A DNA stretch of 51,167 nt. Source: Bacteroidota bacterium (GTDB lineage: Bacteria > Bacteroidota > Bacteroidia > Flavobacteriales_C > GCA-002722245). The position numbers and the translations under genes were made by a program. A model generated the notes under the pieces. That model saw only the letters and a list, made by a program, of their open reading frames with translations, searched no databases and was not told where the DNA came from. The DNA is taken from contig JAPLEZ010000035.1 of NCBI GenBank assembly GCA_026390935.1, positions 1 to 51,167 on the forward strand. Direction: 5' to 3'. This document shows positions 1-9,618 of the stretch, piece by piece (positions within the stretch are counted from its first letter, which is position 1; each line of letters starts with the position of its first letter).

Positions 1-151
1 AAAATATGAGCGTCATAAGAAACTGCGCCATCAATCTACTAGCTAAGGCCAACATAGGTGGAATATCTAAAACCATTAGATTTATCGGAAATGACATAAA
101 GCAATTAATCAACCTTGTGATCAAAGAATGAATCAGTCCTGCCCGCAGGGG

Positions 152-247
152 GAGGTGGTTAATAGAAAGAAAAAACCATGAAATTAATTTAAATAACCAC
201 CTCGCCTTTCAGGCACTCCTCCTTGAAAAGGAGGAGAGTTAGTTAGC
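152..247. repeat. Dispersed hairpin repeat, left copy
   Basis: Positions 192-247 hold a repeat found again in opposite orientation at 51079-51135, with only a few differences in the hairpin loop. It starts with AACCACCTCGCC and includes a stem of CTCCTCCTT (216-224) pairing with AAGGAGGAG (228-236). A second inverted part-copy, GAGGTGGTTAAT at 152-163, faces it. The remainder of 1-280 shows no gene. This is probably a high-copy intergenic repeat of the genome. Confidence 0.7.
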
Positions 248-280
248 AGCCCATTTTGTTAAGACCATCCTCAACGAAAC

Positions 281-311
281 AAAAAACGCCCCAAAAAAAT
301 TTCGGGGCGTT
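281..311 (-). terminator. Intrinsic terminator after the alpha-2-macroglobulin gene
   Basis: An 8-bp stem AACGCCCC (285-292) pairs with GGGGCGTT (304-311) around an A/T-rich loop. Read on the minus strand it is followed by a run of six T (286-281). It lies about 40 bases past the stop codon of the large minus-strand gene, where a rho-independent terminator is expected. Confidence 0.75.
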
Positions 312-351
312 CAGTTTAACCGGGGAGATTAAACTTATCCAAACATCACTA

Positions 352-3300
352 TTACTTTACAACTTCTATCCAACGGCCGGCGACGCGGGCATTTATGGTG
401 TTGTCATACATCGCTTCGGAGTAAACCGTTGGCAGATAGAATTTACCGAGGTAGGTAGCATTCAATTGAATAGTGAACTTTTTGGTTTCTTTGTTCGACA
501 GTGAATAGTAGCTGTACACCCTGTCGTCACGAATGTCTTGGTAACGCGCAGCGCCCGATGTTCCATCGCCAAATAAGCGGGCATTGTGGATTTCCCATCC
601 GCTTGGAAAAATTTGGTTCAGCGCCATTTCATCGTATTGTGCATAAACTTTATTTCCGGGATGCGACATAGTTACTTCAGCAAAGAAATCGGTTCCCTGC
701 ATAATTTTGTCGGGTTGAATTTCATTGCCTTGCATATCTTTGTACACCACTTCCATTTTCAAATCTTTTCCACTAGAAGTTTTATCGCCGATCAAAGGGA
801 TTCCCTCCACTATCACTTTCACGAAGAGCGTGGTTTTACCAGTGTTTTTCAAAGTAACAGAAGCCTTTTTAGAAAAGTCTTTGTCGCTATATTTCACCTG
901 ATACAAACACTTGGAAGCGTTTTGATTTTTCATTTCCGTTTCATTCAGTTTATAAGAAAAAGTCATGTCGGATTTTTCTCCACTGGCACCTGTATACACC
1001 GCCATCGCCAACAATCCATAAGCAGTTTCCTGAGTACTCAACCAACGATCGGATCCTAAAATTTTAGCTACTTCTTTGGCCAAGATTGCACCTTGCGCTC
1101 TTTCTCCCAACAAACTTAATGTCTCCAGGATCATCGCCTGATCACGGTTGTTAGAACCATAACTGTACGACAATTCTTTGTACGGAGCAACAACTACCGG
1201 TAATCCACGGATGATAGACAACGCAGCCTCTTTTTGTCCAACCAGCATATAAGCCGCAGCCAATCTCCATTTAGCAGCCAGTGCCAAAGTTTTTTCTTCA
1301 CGCAAACGGTTCATTGCGCCGAGCTCGGCGTTGCCGCTCAAAGCCAGAACATATAAACGGTAAGCCTGAATCATTTGCGCGCTTTCATTGCCGTGAGGAT
1401 GATTGTAAGTGCTTCCGCCAAACCAATTTCGCGCTTGTTGTTGTTGGTATTTCACCCAGTTCGATTTCATGTTAACTGGCAGACTGTAACCTAATTTTTC
1501 TGCTGCGATGATGAAGTGTCCGCCATAATTGGTTCCCCACACACTGCTGTACGATTCGCCAGGCCAGTAAGAAAATCCGCCGTCATGCGTTTGAAACAAT
1601 TGCAAGCGTTTTATTCCGGCTTTGATATTCTCGGCAATTTTTGTTTTTTGCGTTTCTTTCATGTCCATTAAGTTGATCAAAAACAACTGAGGAAATACAG
1701 ACGACGTAGTTTGCTCAATACATCCGTGAGGATATTGAATCAGATAATCCAATCGTTTTTCCAAGCCCATCGGAGGAACAGTCGACAACTCAATCGTTGC
1801 TTTATTTGTTCCTTCCAAGCCAATGAAATTCATATTCACTAATCCTTCCTTTCCAGGCTCTATCACGATTTCACTGCCATCGGTCACTTTAGGATTTGAA
1901 GGACGAACGTCCAATTCAATTTCCTGAGTAGTGATTTCTTTGCCTGAAGTTGCAGTGATTTTCACTCGTGCAATTCCCACTTTTGCTGCAACATTCAATT
2001 TGAAATTCAACACTTCATCACCGATGCGGTCAAAATGAATTGTTTGTGATTTAGCACCGTCGATGCTCAATAAATCATTCACTTCAATGTCTACTTTCAC
2101 ATCTTTGATATTCGCTTCCATTGCGAAAACATCTACTGGTAAATACACTTGCTCCGTCGGACCGAGAACGCGCGGCAAAGTAGCCAGCACCATTAAAGGT
2201 TTTTTCACAGGCACAGTTTTTTCAGTTGAACCATAAGCCCCTTCATAGCCTGTAACTACCATGATGCGCACTGATCCTACATAGTTTGGAATTTTTACGC
2301 TGTGATTTTTTTCCGTTCCAGCTTCCACAGTAAATGGTCCCATGAATTTCACCATCGGTTTAAAGCGATTGGCTTTGGCATCTTTTCCCATACCAGCGTC
2401 ACCGTCGCCACCAATGCTTAAGAGCTTGTCGAGTTTACCTGCATAAGCACCGATCACATAATCATACATGTCCCATGTTTTCACACCCAGCGCTTCTTTG
2501 GCGTAAAAGGTAGTCCAGGGTTGTGGCGTTTTATAGCGGGTTAAATCCAGTAAACCTTCATCCACAATTGCTAAAGTGTAGGTCATTTTTCTTCCGTCTT
2601 TTTCTTTCACTTTAATGTTCACAGTTGATTCAGGTTTGAAAGATTCGGCGCAAGCAATTTCAGGATTCAAATGTGTGAGTGGATCATCCACAGTGATAGG
2701 TACCACACCATACATACGAATTGGCAAATCGTTTTTGGTACTTGCATGCGGTTGCACCAAAGTAACGTGTACATAGGCGTTTGGCGACATGGCGGCAGTA
2801 GATGGAAACTCATAAACGGTTTCTCCTTTTTTGGTAGCGATCCAAAATTTTTCCACCACTGCGGTTCTTGTTTCAACGCTCACCAGCGCCATTCCTTCAT
2901 CTGACGAAGGGAAAGTCAATTTAATATTTTCACCTTTCACGTATTTCTCTTTGTCGCAAGAGAAATTCAACATCGTAGCATTTTCATTTCCACTGCGATT
3001 TCCACGTCTCCAATAAGGCCAATCGATGTAAACCATTTTACCGGTTTGGTGTTTTCCGTGCATGTCGGTAACGGTGATTAAATAGCGACCGTAATCGGGA
3101 TAATGCGTTTGAAAAGTGAAAGAACCCATTCCGTTTTTTGCAGAGATGATGGTATCTTTCATAGCAAAAGAACCGTGACGCGACACATAATTGGTAAGAT
3201 CATCTTCGTTGTGTTCATACCACCATCTCCATTGAATTTTATAAATTTTTACTTGCAATTTTTCAGTAGAGGTTAGAGCACCTTTATCGCTTAAAGTTAC

Positions 3301-5979
3301 CACATCAAATTTGTAGTTATTTCCTGTTTCCAGCGACTGATCGTAATTGTCGCTGTCGGGAGATTTCAATCCGACGTAAGTATTGTAAGGCGAATAAATG
3401 GTAGTGTTTTTATCGATACTGAAATCGCCACCTTCTTCAAAAACTCTGGTGAGATAAGTGGTGCGCAGCATACCTGGCGCAGTTTGACCCACATTCAATT
3501 TTGTTTTCACTAAAGCTTCACCGTTGGCATCGAGCTTAGCATCAAAAATTGCTTCCGACTCTGCATAATAACTTCTGATAGGAGAATCGAAAACATAGTT
3601 TTTGAATTTATCTCCGAAGGACGTCGTGGTTTGATTGACACTCACATTTACCGTAGCACGCAAATCTTTAGCCACTGCGCCATGCAACCATTTCACCGTT
3701 AATTTGGAAGTACTGTCGTTCACTTTTCCTTTTTCAGGATCCAAATAAATTTTGAGTCGGTTGGGTTTAATGGTTTCTATTTTCAAGCCGTAGGTAAAAG
3801 TGCGGTTACCTACTCTTACTATTGCCTGATAATTTCCAGTGGGTGCATCAGCGCTGGTGCTGGCGCGGAAATCAAACATGCCGTTTACATTTTTTGTTTT
3901 GGTGGTGTGGTAAATAACTTGTCCGTTAGGATCATGCAATTCAAACTTCACTGGATGATTGGGCGGCAATTTTTTCTGTTTGTCTTCCATGATAAAAGTG
4001 AGGTACAAAGAATCGCCAGGACGCCATACACCGCGCTCACCATACAAAAATCCCTTGATGCCTTTTTGCACTTCTTCCCCTTCTACATCGAACTTGCTTA
4101 AGGATAAAGCATGACCGTCGCCCAGTTTTAAATAACCACGTTGTTTGCCCCATTTGGCCAACATTAAAAATGGTTTTTCTTTGAGTTGAATATCCAACAT
4201 TCCGTTGGCATCGGTCACACCAGAAGCAATGATTTGTTTGGCGTAATCGTAATATTCCACTGTTGCACCAGCGAGCGGTTTAGCACTAATCATGTTGGTT
4301 AAAAAGGCATGCGACAAGCGATTTTCATCCAGCTTGTAAATCATACCGATATCGGAAGCGAGAATATTTCTGCATACTGCCAATCCGTTGTAATAGCTTT
4401 CTTCGCAAGGATTGTGAGAATCATAATAATCATTCCATGTTTGGTAACCGCTAAAACCGTAGCTGTTCCAGTTGTATTCATTCCAGGTAGAATCCCAATC
4501 TTTGCCGTAAGAATTGTAATCATAATATTCTTCCTCTTCGTTTTCTTCATCATTATTTTCAGCAGCAACAGCAGCGCAAGCGTACAAAGAATAGGCTTTT
4601 GAAAACTTAATGCACACTCTGTAAATCGCACCAGGCTCCGGACTCATCCATTTGTTCAAATCGATCACATGTTTGTTCCATTGTTTTAAATTCATGGTTT
4701 TGTCATACTTAAGCGACAAAGTTTTTTCGGCCACAATTTTTCCAACACGGGTTAAATCATCGTCGCCATCGAGGTTATTGGTTTGTAAAAACTGATGCAC
4801 ATTATTTTCGTAAATTTTAATGATGCGCACGTCTACTGCATTCAGATTGATGGCCTCAAAAGGAAAAATCAATCCGTTGGAATTGGGCAAAATTGAACCT
4901 TTCCCTTTGATGCGCACCCTTGGTTTGGCTTCATCAAAAAACAAAGAATTGGAATAAGCCACATTCATTTTGTGACCTTTAAAATTTTTTATTCCGGTGC
5001 TCACGCGTAGTGTTTTATCGCCTTCAAAACGATTGGGCAAAAAGACAGTCACTACGTTTCCATCTATATCATAAGTCAAATTTTCAATGCCATCCAAAGT
5101 GACAATTCCTTTTAAATTCTGACCGTAACTGATGGGATCACTGAAAGTCAAAACAACGCTTTGCTCGTCGCCATCGGTCACCACAGCATTGTTCACATTG
5201 AAATCGCCCAAAGCAGGAACCGTCCATTCTGATTTACCAACGCTCATGGAATTGATTGACTCGCCATTCCAGCTCACCAGCAAGTTTCCCTTGGTTTCTT
5301 TACGGGGAATGCTATCAACATAAAAATGATGTTCATTTGGATTGTAATACTGCTCAAACGTTACGGGCAATTCCTTGCCATCCAGCGTAACGTGCAAAAC
5401 CTTTTTCAGATTTGCTGTGTCTTCATAATCGGAAGTATAAATTTTACCCGTTAATTTTTGCCATTCCACATCGTAATCGTCGTAAGTGCGCAAGCCAAAA
5501 ACTTCTACGTTTAAGGTCTGCGGGAAAGTAGCAAACTGAAACTCAAAATTTTTGAATTCGCTTTTCACTTTCATCACCTTACCCAAATCAAATTCCACAT
5601 CGTAAAACTGGTTCACCGGCAAAGGTTCAGCAGGAAAAAACTCAATCACTCTATTGGAAACCCAATGCGCCTTTCCTTTGATTTCGGGATCGAAGGTGAA
5701 GATATCTTCTAGTAGATTGGAATCAGGTAAAGTGTAATTCCACACGATAGAATCTTTCCCCAAAGCCGTTTTTACAATGGATTTTTCATTGATTCCATGG
5801 GCTAGTTCCACACGGATATGACTTGTTCGGGAAATCATTCCTGAAGTATATCCCGAGATAAACTGGAGAAAAGCTGGATTGACCTGCTTGATTTTTGGTT
5901 TGTTGTGAAAACAGGAATTGAGCAAGAGTAGCGCGCATCCTAAAAAGAAAAGTTTGCTGAGGAGAAGTTTGGATTTCAT
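352..5979 (-). CDS. Bacterial alpha-2-macroglobulin family lipoprotein
   Basis: An 1875-residue giant envelope protein. The N-terminus is a lipoprotein signal with lipobox LLNSC, so it should be lipid-anchored in the periplasm or outer membrane. Macroglobulin-type beta domains fill the first two thirds. The thioester motif C1420-I-E-Q1423 lies in the HGCIEQTTS context of the family and is intact. After it comes the helical domain ('GGFSYWPG') and a receptor-binding-like end. Bacterial members trap invading proteases by cross-linking through the thioester. Around residues 470-535 lies an unusual insert very rich in Asp, Glu, Tyr, Asn and Trp, flanked by cysteines. The usual partner PBP1C is not in the window; two L,D-transpeptidase genes lie upstream on the same strand, so a cell-wall protection setting is plausible. 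Family certain, biological role inferred. Confidence 0.93.
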   Translation of the reverse strand: MKSKLLLSKLFFLGCALLLLNSCFHNKPKIKQVNPAFLQFISGYTSGMISRTSHIRVELAHGINEKSIVKTALGKDSIVWNYTLPDSNLLEDIFTFDPEIKGKAHWVSNRVIEFFPAEPLPVNQFYDVEFDLGKVMKVKSEFKNFEFQFATFPQTLNVEVFGLRTYDDYDVEWQKLTGKIYTSDYEDTANLKKVLHVTLDGKELPVTFEQYYNPNEHHFYVDSIPRKETKGNLLVSWNGESINSMSVGKSEWTVPALGDFNVNNAVVTDGDEQSVVLTFSDPISYGQNLKGIVTLDGIENLTYDIDGNVVTVFLPNRFEGDKTLRVSTGIKNFKGHKMNVAYSNSLFFDEAKPRVRIKGKGSILPNSNGLIFPFEAINLNAVDVRIIKIYENNVHQFLQTNNLDGDDDLTRVGKIVAEKTLSLKYDKTMNLKQWNKHVIDLNKWMSPEPGAIYRVCIKFSKAYSLYACAAVAAENNDEENEEEEYYDYNSYGKDWDSTWNEYNWNSYGFSGYQTWNDYYDSHNPCEESYYNGLAVCRNILASDIGMIYKLDENRLSHAFLTNMISAKPLAGATVEYYDYAKQIIASGVTDANGMLDIQLKEKPFLMLAKWGKQRGYLKLGDGHALSLSKFDVEGEEVQKGIKGFLYGERGVWRPGDSLYLTFIMEDKQKKLPPNHPVKFELHDPNGQVIYHTTKTKNVNGMFDFRASTSADAPTGNYQAIVRVGNRTFTYGLKIETIKPNRLKIYLDPEKGKVNDSTSKLTVKWLHGAVAKDLRATVNVSVNQTTTSFGDKFKNYVFDSPIRSYYAESEAIFDAKLDANGEALVKTKLNVGQTAPGMLRTTYLTRVFEEGGDFSIDKNTTIYSPYNTYVGLKSPDSDNYDQSLETGNNYKFDVVTLSDKGALTSTEKLQVKIYKIQWRWWYEHNEDDLTNYVSRHGSFAMKDTIISAKNGMGSFTFQTHYPDYGRYLITVTDMHGKHQTGKMVYIDWPYWRRGNRSGNENATMLNFSCDKEKYVKGENIKLTFPSSDEGMALVSVETRTAVVEKFWIATKKGETVYEFPSTAAMSPNAYVHVTLVQPHASTKNDLPIRMYGVVPITVDDPLTHLNPEIACAESFKPESTVNIKVKEKDGRKMTYTLAIVDEGLLDLTRYKTPQPWTTFYAKEALGVKTWDMYDYVIGAYAGKLDKLLSIGGDGDAGMGKDAKANRFKPMVKFMGPFTVEAGTEKNHSVKIPNYVGSVRIMVVTGYEGAYGSTEKTVPVKKPLMVLATLPRVLGPTEQVYLPVDVFAMEANIKDVKVDIEVNDLLSIDGAKSQTIHFDRIGDEVLNFKLNVAAKVGIARVKITATSGKEITTQEIELDVRPSNPKVTDGSEIVIEPGKEGLVNMNFIGLEGTNKATIELSTVPPMGLEKRLDYLIQYPHGCIEQTTSSVFPQLFLINLMDMKETQKTKIAENIKAGIKRLQLFQTHDGGFSYWPGESYSSVWGTNYGGHFIIAAEKLGYSLPVNMKSNWVKYQQQQARNWFGGSTYNHPHGNESAQMIQAYRLYVLALSGNAELGAMNRLREEKTLALAAKWRLAAAYMLVGQKEAALSIIRGLPVVVAPYKELSYSYGSNNRDQAMILETLSLLGERAQGAILAKEVAKILGSDRWLSTQETAYGLLAMAVYTGASGEKSDMTFSYKLNETEMKNQNASKCLYQVKYSDKDFSKKASVTLKNTGKTTLFVKVIVEGIPLIGDKTSSGKDLKMEVVYKDMQGNEIQPDKIMQGTDFFAEVTMSHPGNKVYAQYDEMALNQIFPSGWEIHNARLFGDGTSGAARYQDIRDDRVYSYYSLSNKETKKFTIQLNATYLGKFYLPTVYSEAMYDNTINARVAGRWIEVVK

Positions 5980-6093
5980 GTGGGTTTATAATTTATACCC
6001 CAAATGTGCACTGCTTCTCCCCTTATATTAAAGAAGCTTTATAAAGCGTTGGCATTTTTTTATTAAGCGTAGTGAAAAAAGGAGTTTTTGAAA

Positions 6094-6168
6094 GTCTGAA
6101 CCTTGATTCACTTGATTAAAGGATATGAATCAAGATAATCTTTCAATCAAGTGAATCAAGGTTCAGAC
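6094..6168 (-). terminator. Long perfect inverted repeat, probable terminator or REP-like hairpin
   Basis: A 24-bp perfect inverted repeat (6094-6117 and 6145-6168, beginning GTCTGAACCTTGATTCAC) encloses a 27-base loop. It lies 5 bases after the stop codon of the L,D-transpeptidase gene that ends at 6173 and about 115 bases before the start codon of the alpha-2-macroglobulin gene. No clear T-run follows it, so it may act as an mRNA 3'-end stabiliser or repeat element rather than a classic terminator. Confidence 0.5.
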
Positions 6169-6172
6169 AATA

Positions 6173-6850
6173 TTACTTACTACACAACTCCGATTTTTCC
6201 AAATACTCCTTGGTAGGATAATACATGAAAAAGCAAGTTCCATCTTTAAGCACATCAATGATCGGCGCGCATAACTCGGGAGAAACGGCAGGACAGCCCA
6301 AACTTCTTCCCAAACGACCATTTTGCTTAATGAAATTTTCACAAACATAATCGGCGCCGTGAATCACAATAGCCCTTTCTTCTGCCAAATCGTTGATACT
6401 TGGTTCCATTCCCATCAAGCGCAACGACAGTCCGTGCTTTCCATTGTAGGTGGAGCCTGTAGTGTAAAAACCCAAACTAGATTGATAAGAATTAGCAGTG
6501 TTGGAAAACGACTTAGCGTACTCGTCACCCGAATTGCGACCATGCGCAACATAAGTTTGAAACAAAAGGATGTTTTTTTCTAAATCGAGAATATACAAAC
6601 GCTTAGCATTGGCCGATTGTGATAAATCGGCAATGGCCAAAATGTAATCTTTATTCAGTTTATTTTGAGCACTCAGCTTCGTCCAACCCAACATTGCCTT
6701 TTCAAAAGCAACATAACTTAAACCCACTTGCGACAAATTCATTTTTTTGTACAATGAATCGGCAGTTGGTGCCGCAAAGTTCAGCAAAGGTACTAACAGC
6801 ATAAATGCCGACAACAATACAGTTTTAACGATTGACCTTTTTATCCCCAT
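6173..6850 (-). CDS. Murein L,D-transpeptidase catalytic domain family protein
   Basis: 225 residues with an N-terminal export signal (about 1-26, cut near NFAAPTA). The C-terminal half carries the YkuD_2-type active site: H164 in VIHGADYVCENF and the nucleophile C186 in GRSLGCPAVS. This is a short stand-alone member of the family with no peptidoglycan-binding domain. Such enzymes act in the periplasm and join or modify meso-DAP residues of cell-wall peptides, or attach proteins to them. It lies on the same strand as a second, larger L,D-transpeptidase 61 bases upstream and probably shares its transcript. Substrate not predictable from the sequence. Confidence 0.88.
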   Translation of the reverse strand: MGIKRSIVKTVLLSAFMLLVPLLNFAAPTADSLYKKMNLSQVGLSYVAFEKAMLGWTKLSAQNKLNKDYILAIADLSQSANAKRLYILDLEKNILLFQTYVAHGRNSGDEYAKSFSNTANSYQSSLGFYTTGSTYNGKHGLSLRLMGMEPSINDLAEERAIVIHGADYVCENFIKQNGRLGRSLGCPAVSPELCAPIIDVLKDGTCFFMYYPTKEYLEKSELCSK

Positions 6851-6911
6851 TCATTTAAGATAGCTATTTTAAAGTCGAAACACTAGTCTTTGTACTATTT
6901 TAACATACACA

Positions 6912-8564
6912 CTACAACAACAATAGCGCCTTCATTTTAGCATCGTGCCCATAAACATCATCCCGAAATTGTATGCCGCCACTTGGATCAATCCATGCTG
7001 TAAAATAAACGATGTACACCGGAACTTTAGTTTTCAATTTCACATATTTTTCTTCTCCCAAATTCATTGCATCCAAAATTTTCTGATCGGTCCATGTAGT
7101 ATCTCCACGCAACAAATACTGAGCAAGCTCAAAAGGTTTTTCAATACGGATACAGCCATGACTAAAGGATCGCGCAGTATTGTTAAACAAGGATTTCGAA
7201 GGCGTATCGTGTAAATAAATATTATAGGAATTGGGAAATAAAAATTTTACCAATCCCAAAGAATTTGACGGTCCTGGCCTTTCGCGAATCATGTAAGGGA
7301 ATTTTTTGGGATTGTATTTCTTCCAATTGACGCTTGCAGGATCAACCACCTTATCCTTCAGCACAACTTCCATATTGTGCTCAACAAAATAGTTTTCGTT
7401 TTTTTGAATGGAAGCAATCATTTCATTTTTAATTATGCTTTCGGGCACGTTCCAATACGGACTAAAAACGATGTATTCCAAATCATCGTTAAAAATCACG
7501 GTGCTTGTAGATTGCTTGCCCAGCACCACTTTGCAGGTCCACTCCAAAACATCATTGTTGTAAACCGATAATTTATAATCGGGAATATTCACAATTAAAT
7601 AATCACCTTTAAAATCCTTTGGCACCCAGCGACATCTTTCCATGTTGATTAATATCTGCTCTATTCTTTCGTGCGCCGTCACCCGCAAAGCCTTAACAGT
7701 GCGAGGCCCCAACACTGAATCAGCTTTTAATCCGTGACGCTCCTGAAAAACTTTTATAGCGTAGCCCAGGTTGTCATTGAACAATTCTGTTGAATCATTT
7801 TCTGTCAAATCGCCACTGATGAACAAACGTTTTTTAAGCGTTACTATCAATGACGAAGAATCTCCAAGCTTAAATTTCCCCACGTCGGAACTCACCAATG
7901 GCCAACCGCCATTTTTTTCTATGTCGGCATATTTCGCCAATTGTTTTTTCAATAAAGAATATTGTTTGTACACCGGCTCATTGTTATCAAAGGCCGATTG
8001 ATTGTGCAACAGCGTATCCAATAAAGCTTCATAATTCAGCTTTTTCCTATCGACAAACCAACCCAGTGCCATCGACTTGGTTTCCGACACGCCCTTCCAG
8101 TTGCGATGCGCATATTCAAAAAAGTTGGCGCTTAGCAAAAGTTCCAGCTCAATAAACAAACTATCAGTGTTGTTTCTCAAGCAATCACCCGACGATAAAA
8201 GCGCAAATAAAGTATGCAAATCATTGTTATAAAAATCATCCGATTTTTTAATCGATTCCACATTCAAGAGGTTCACGAACTTAGCAGCCGATGCATCCAA
8301 TCCCTCCGCATTCATCCAAGCATAAGCGTAGGATCTATTTTTGTAAAACGAAGAGAGTCGGGTTTTCCAGTAAGCACTTTCCGGATGATGAGTAATGAAA
8401 GTATTCACCTTTACCGAATCAAGCACAAGCAATTTACCGTTTCGCACCGGACCTTTTACACACTCCTCAACAATAATTGATTTTGCAGTTTCAGTCGATT
8501 TTGGCGCGCAGGAAAAAGAAAGCAATAAAATTAATCCGAATATATATTGTACTCCCAGCTTCAT
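6912..8564 (-). CDS. L,D-transpeptidase, YcbB/LdtD-like, lipoprotein
   Basis: 550 residues. The N-terminus looks like a lipoprotein signal (lipobox FSC, then APKS). A long helical N-terminal part of the LdtD type follows. Next is a peptidoglycan-binding module around 235-290 (AIKVFQERHGL, GPRTVKAL), then the YkuD catalytic domain with H469 and nucleophile C471 in SFSHGCIRIEKP. The arrangement matches E. coli LdtD, which makes 3-3 cross-links between DAP residues and resists most beta-lactams. Its start codon overlaps the stop of the upstream dehydrogenase (ATGA, 8561-8564), so the two are probably translationally coupled. The smaller transpeptidase follows directly. Confidence 0.9.
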   Translation of the reverse strand: MKLGVQYIFGLILLLSFSCAPKSTETAKSIIVEECVKGPVRNGKLLVLDSVKVNTFITHHPESAYWKTRLSSFYKNRSYAYAWMNAEGLDASAAKFVNLLNVESIKKSDDFYNNDLHTLFALLSSGDCLRNNTDSLFIELELLLSANFFEYAHRNWKGVSETKSMALGWFVDRKKLNYEALLDTLLHNQSAFDNNEPVYKQYSLLKKQLAKYADIEKNGGWPLVSSDVGKFKLGDSSSLIVTLKKRLFISGDLTENDSTELFNDNLGYAIKVFQERHGLKADSVLGPRTVKALRVTAHERIEQILINMERCRWVPKDFKGDYLIVNIPDYKLSVYNNDVLEWTCKVVLGKQSTSTVIFNDDLEYIVFSPYWNVPESIIKNEMIASIQKNENYFVEHNMEVVLKDKVVDPASVNWKKYNPKKFPYMIRERPGPSNSLGLVKFLFPNSYNIYLHDTPSKSLFNNTARSFSHGCIRIEKPFELAQYLLRGDTTWTDQKILDAMNLGEEKYVKLKTKVPVYIVYFTAWIDPSGGIQFRDDVYGHDAKMKALLLL

Positions 8565-9547
8565 AATTCATTGGGAGAACTTTCCCCCTTTTGCCATGCA
8601 TCTATATTAGCAATAGTGGTATTGGCAATTCCCGTCAAAGCTTCTTTGGTAAGGAAAGACTGATGTCCCGTGATTAAAACATTTTGATAGGAACGCAATT
8701 CTAAAAACAAGCCATCAGTAATTTTTTGATCTGCATGATCAGAAAAAAATATAGCTTTTTCATTTTCATATACATCCAATCCGGCAGCAGCAACTATTTT
8801 ACCATCAATCGCTTTTCGCAAATCATTGGTATTTACAATTCCTCCGCGAGCAGTATTGATAAAGAAAACTCCCTTTTTCATTTTAAAAAAAAGTTTTTCA
8901 TCAAACAGATATTTTGTTTTTTCGTTGAGCGGACAGTGCAAAGAAATCACGTCAGATTGGACACACAGCTCATCAATAGAAACATATTTTATTTTTAATT
9001 TTTCACTCAACTCCTTATTTACTTCAACATCGTACGCCAATAAATTGCAGCCAAAGCCATTCATGATAGAAGCAAATGCCGAACCTATTTTTCCGGTCCC
9101 CACAATCCCAACAGTTTTTCCTTTCAAATCAAAACCCACCAATTCATCCAAGCGATAGTCCTCTTTGTTCATGAGTTTTTGACCCAATACAATTTTTCTA
9201 TTTAAGGCCATCAACATCGCCACCGCGTGCTCCGCAATAGCGTTGGGAGAATATGCTGCAACGCGCGCCACTTTAATCCCTAAGGTTTTAGCCTTTGGTA
9301 CATCAACATGATCAAAGCCAGCGGTGCGCAAAGCAATGTATTTCACACCAATAGCACTCAATTTTTCCAGCACTTCTGCCGAAGCATTATCAGAAGTAAA
9401 AAGAGAAATAGCTTCGCAGCCTTTTGCCAATTCAACAGTTTCAACATTGAGATGCTGATCAGTAAATATCAATTCATGTTTGCCCGAAGCTTCTTTTTCT
9501 AAAAAAGATTTATCGTAAGATCGTGCGCTATAAACTAATGTTTTCAT
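8561..9547 (-). CDS. ldhA: D-lactate dehydrogenase (2-hydroxyacid dehydrogenase)
   Basis: 328 residues, close to the usual length for fermentative D-lactate dehydrogenase. It starts MKTLVYSARSYDK, as LdhA does. It has the Rossmann motif GIVGTGKIG (around residue 150), the substrate/catalytic sequence RTAGFDHVD near 94-102, and the DVYENE and GHQSFLTKEAL blocks that mark this subfamily; the end SSPNEL is also typical. It reduces pyruvate to D-lactate with NADH in the cytoplasm, re-oxidising NADH when respiration is limited. It overlaps the following L,D-transpeptidase gene by four bases. The pairing is interesting because D-lactate is a possible depsipeptide end group in peptidoglycan, but plain fermentation is the simpler reading. 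Confidence 0.87.
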   Translation of the reverse strand: MKTLVYSARSYDKSFLEKEASGKHELIFTDQHLNVETVELAKGCEAISLFTSDNASAEVLEKLSAIGVKYIALRTAGFDHVDVPKAKTLGIKVARVAAYSPNAIAEHAVAMLMALNRKIVLGQKLMNKEDYRLDELVGFDLKGKTVGIVGTGKIGSAFASIMNGFGCNLLAYDVEVNKELSEKLKIKYVSIDELCVQSDVISLHCPLNEKTKYLFDEKLFFKMKKGVFFINTARGGIVNTNDLRKAIDGKIVAAAGLDVYENEKAIFFSDHADQKITDGLFLELRSYQNVLITGHQSFLTKEALTGIANTTIANIDAWQKGESSPNEL

Positions 9548-9618
9548 GTTCTTAATTTTTCAATTATTAAAATTCAACATATTATTAATTTCTTCATTTA
9601 CACAATTATGGAAATGAC

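Noticed and set aside
4309-4631. Open frames in both directions inside the alpha-2-macroglobulin gene
   Set aside because: They are shadows of the biased acidic/aromatic segment, with low-complexity translations and no start context.
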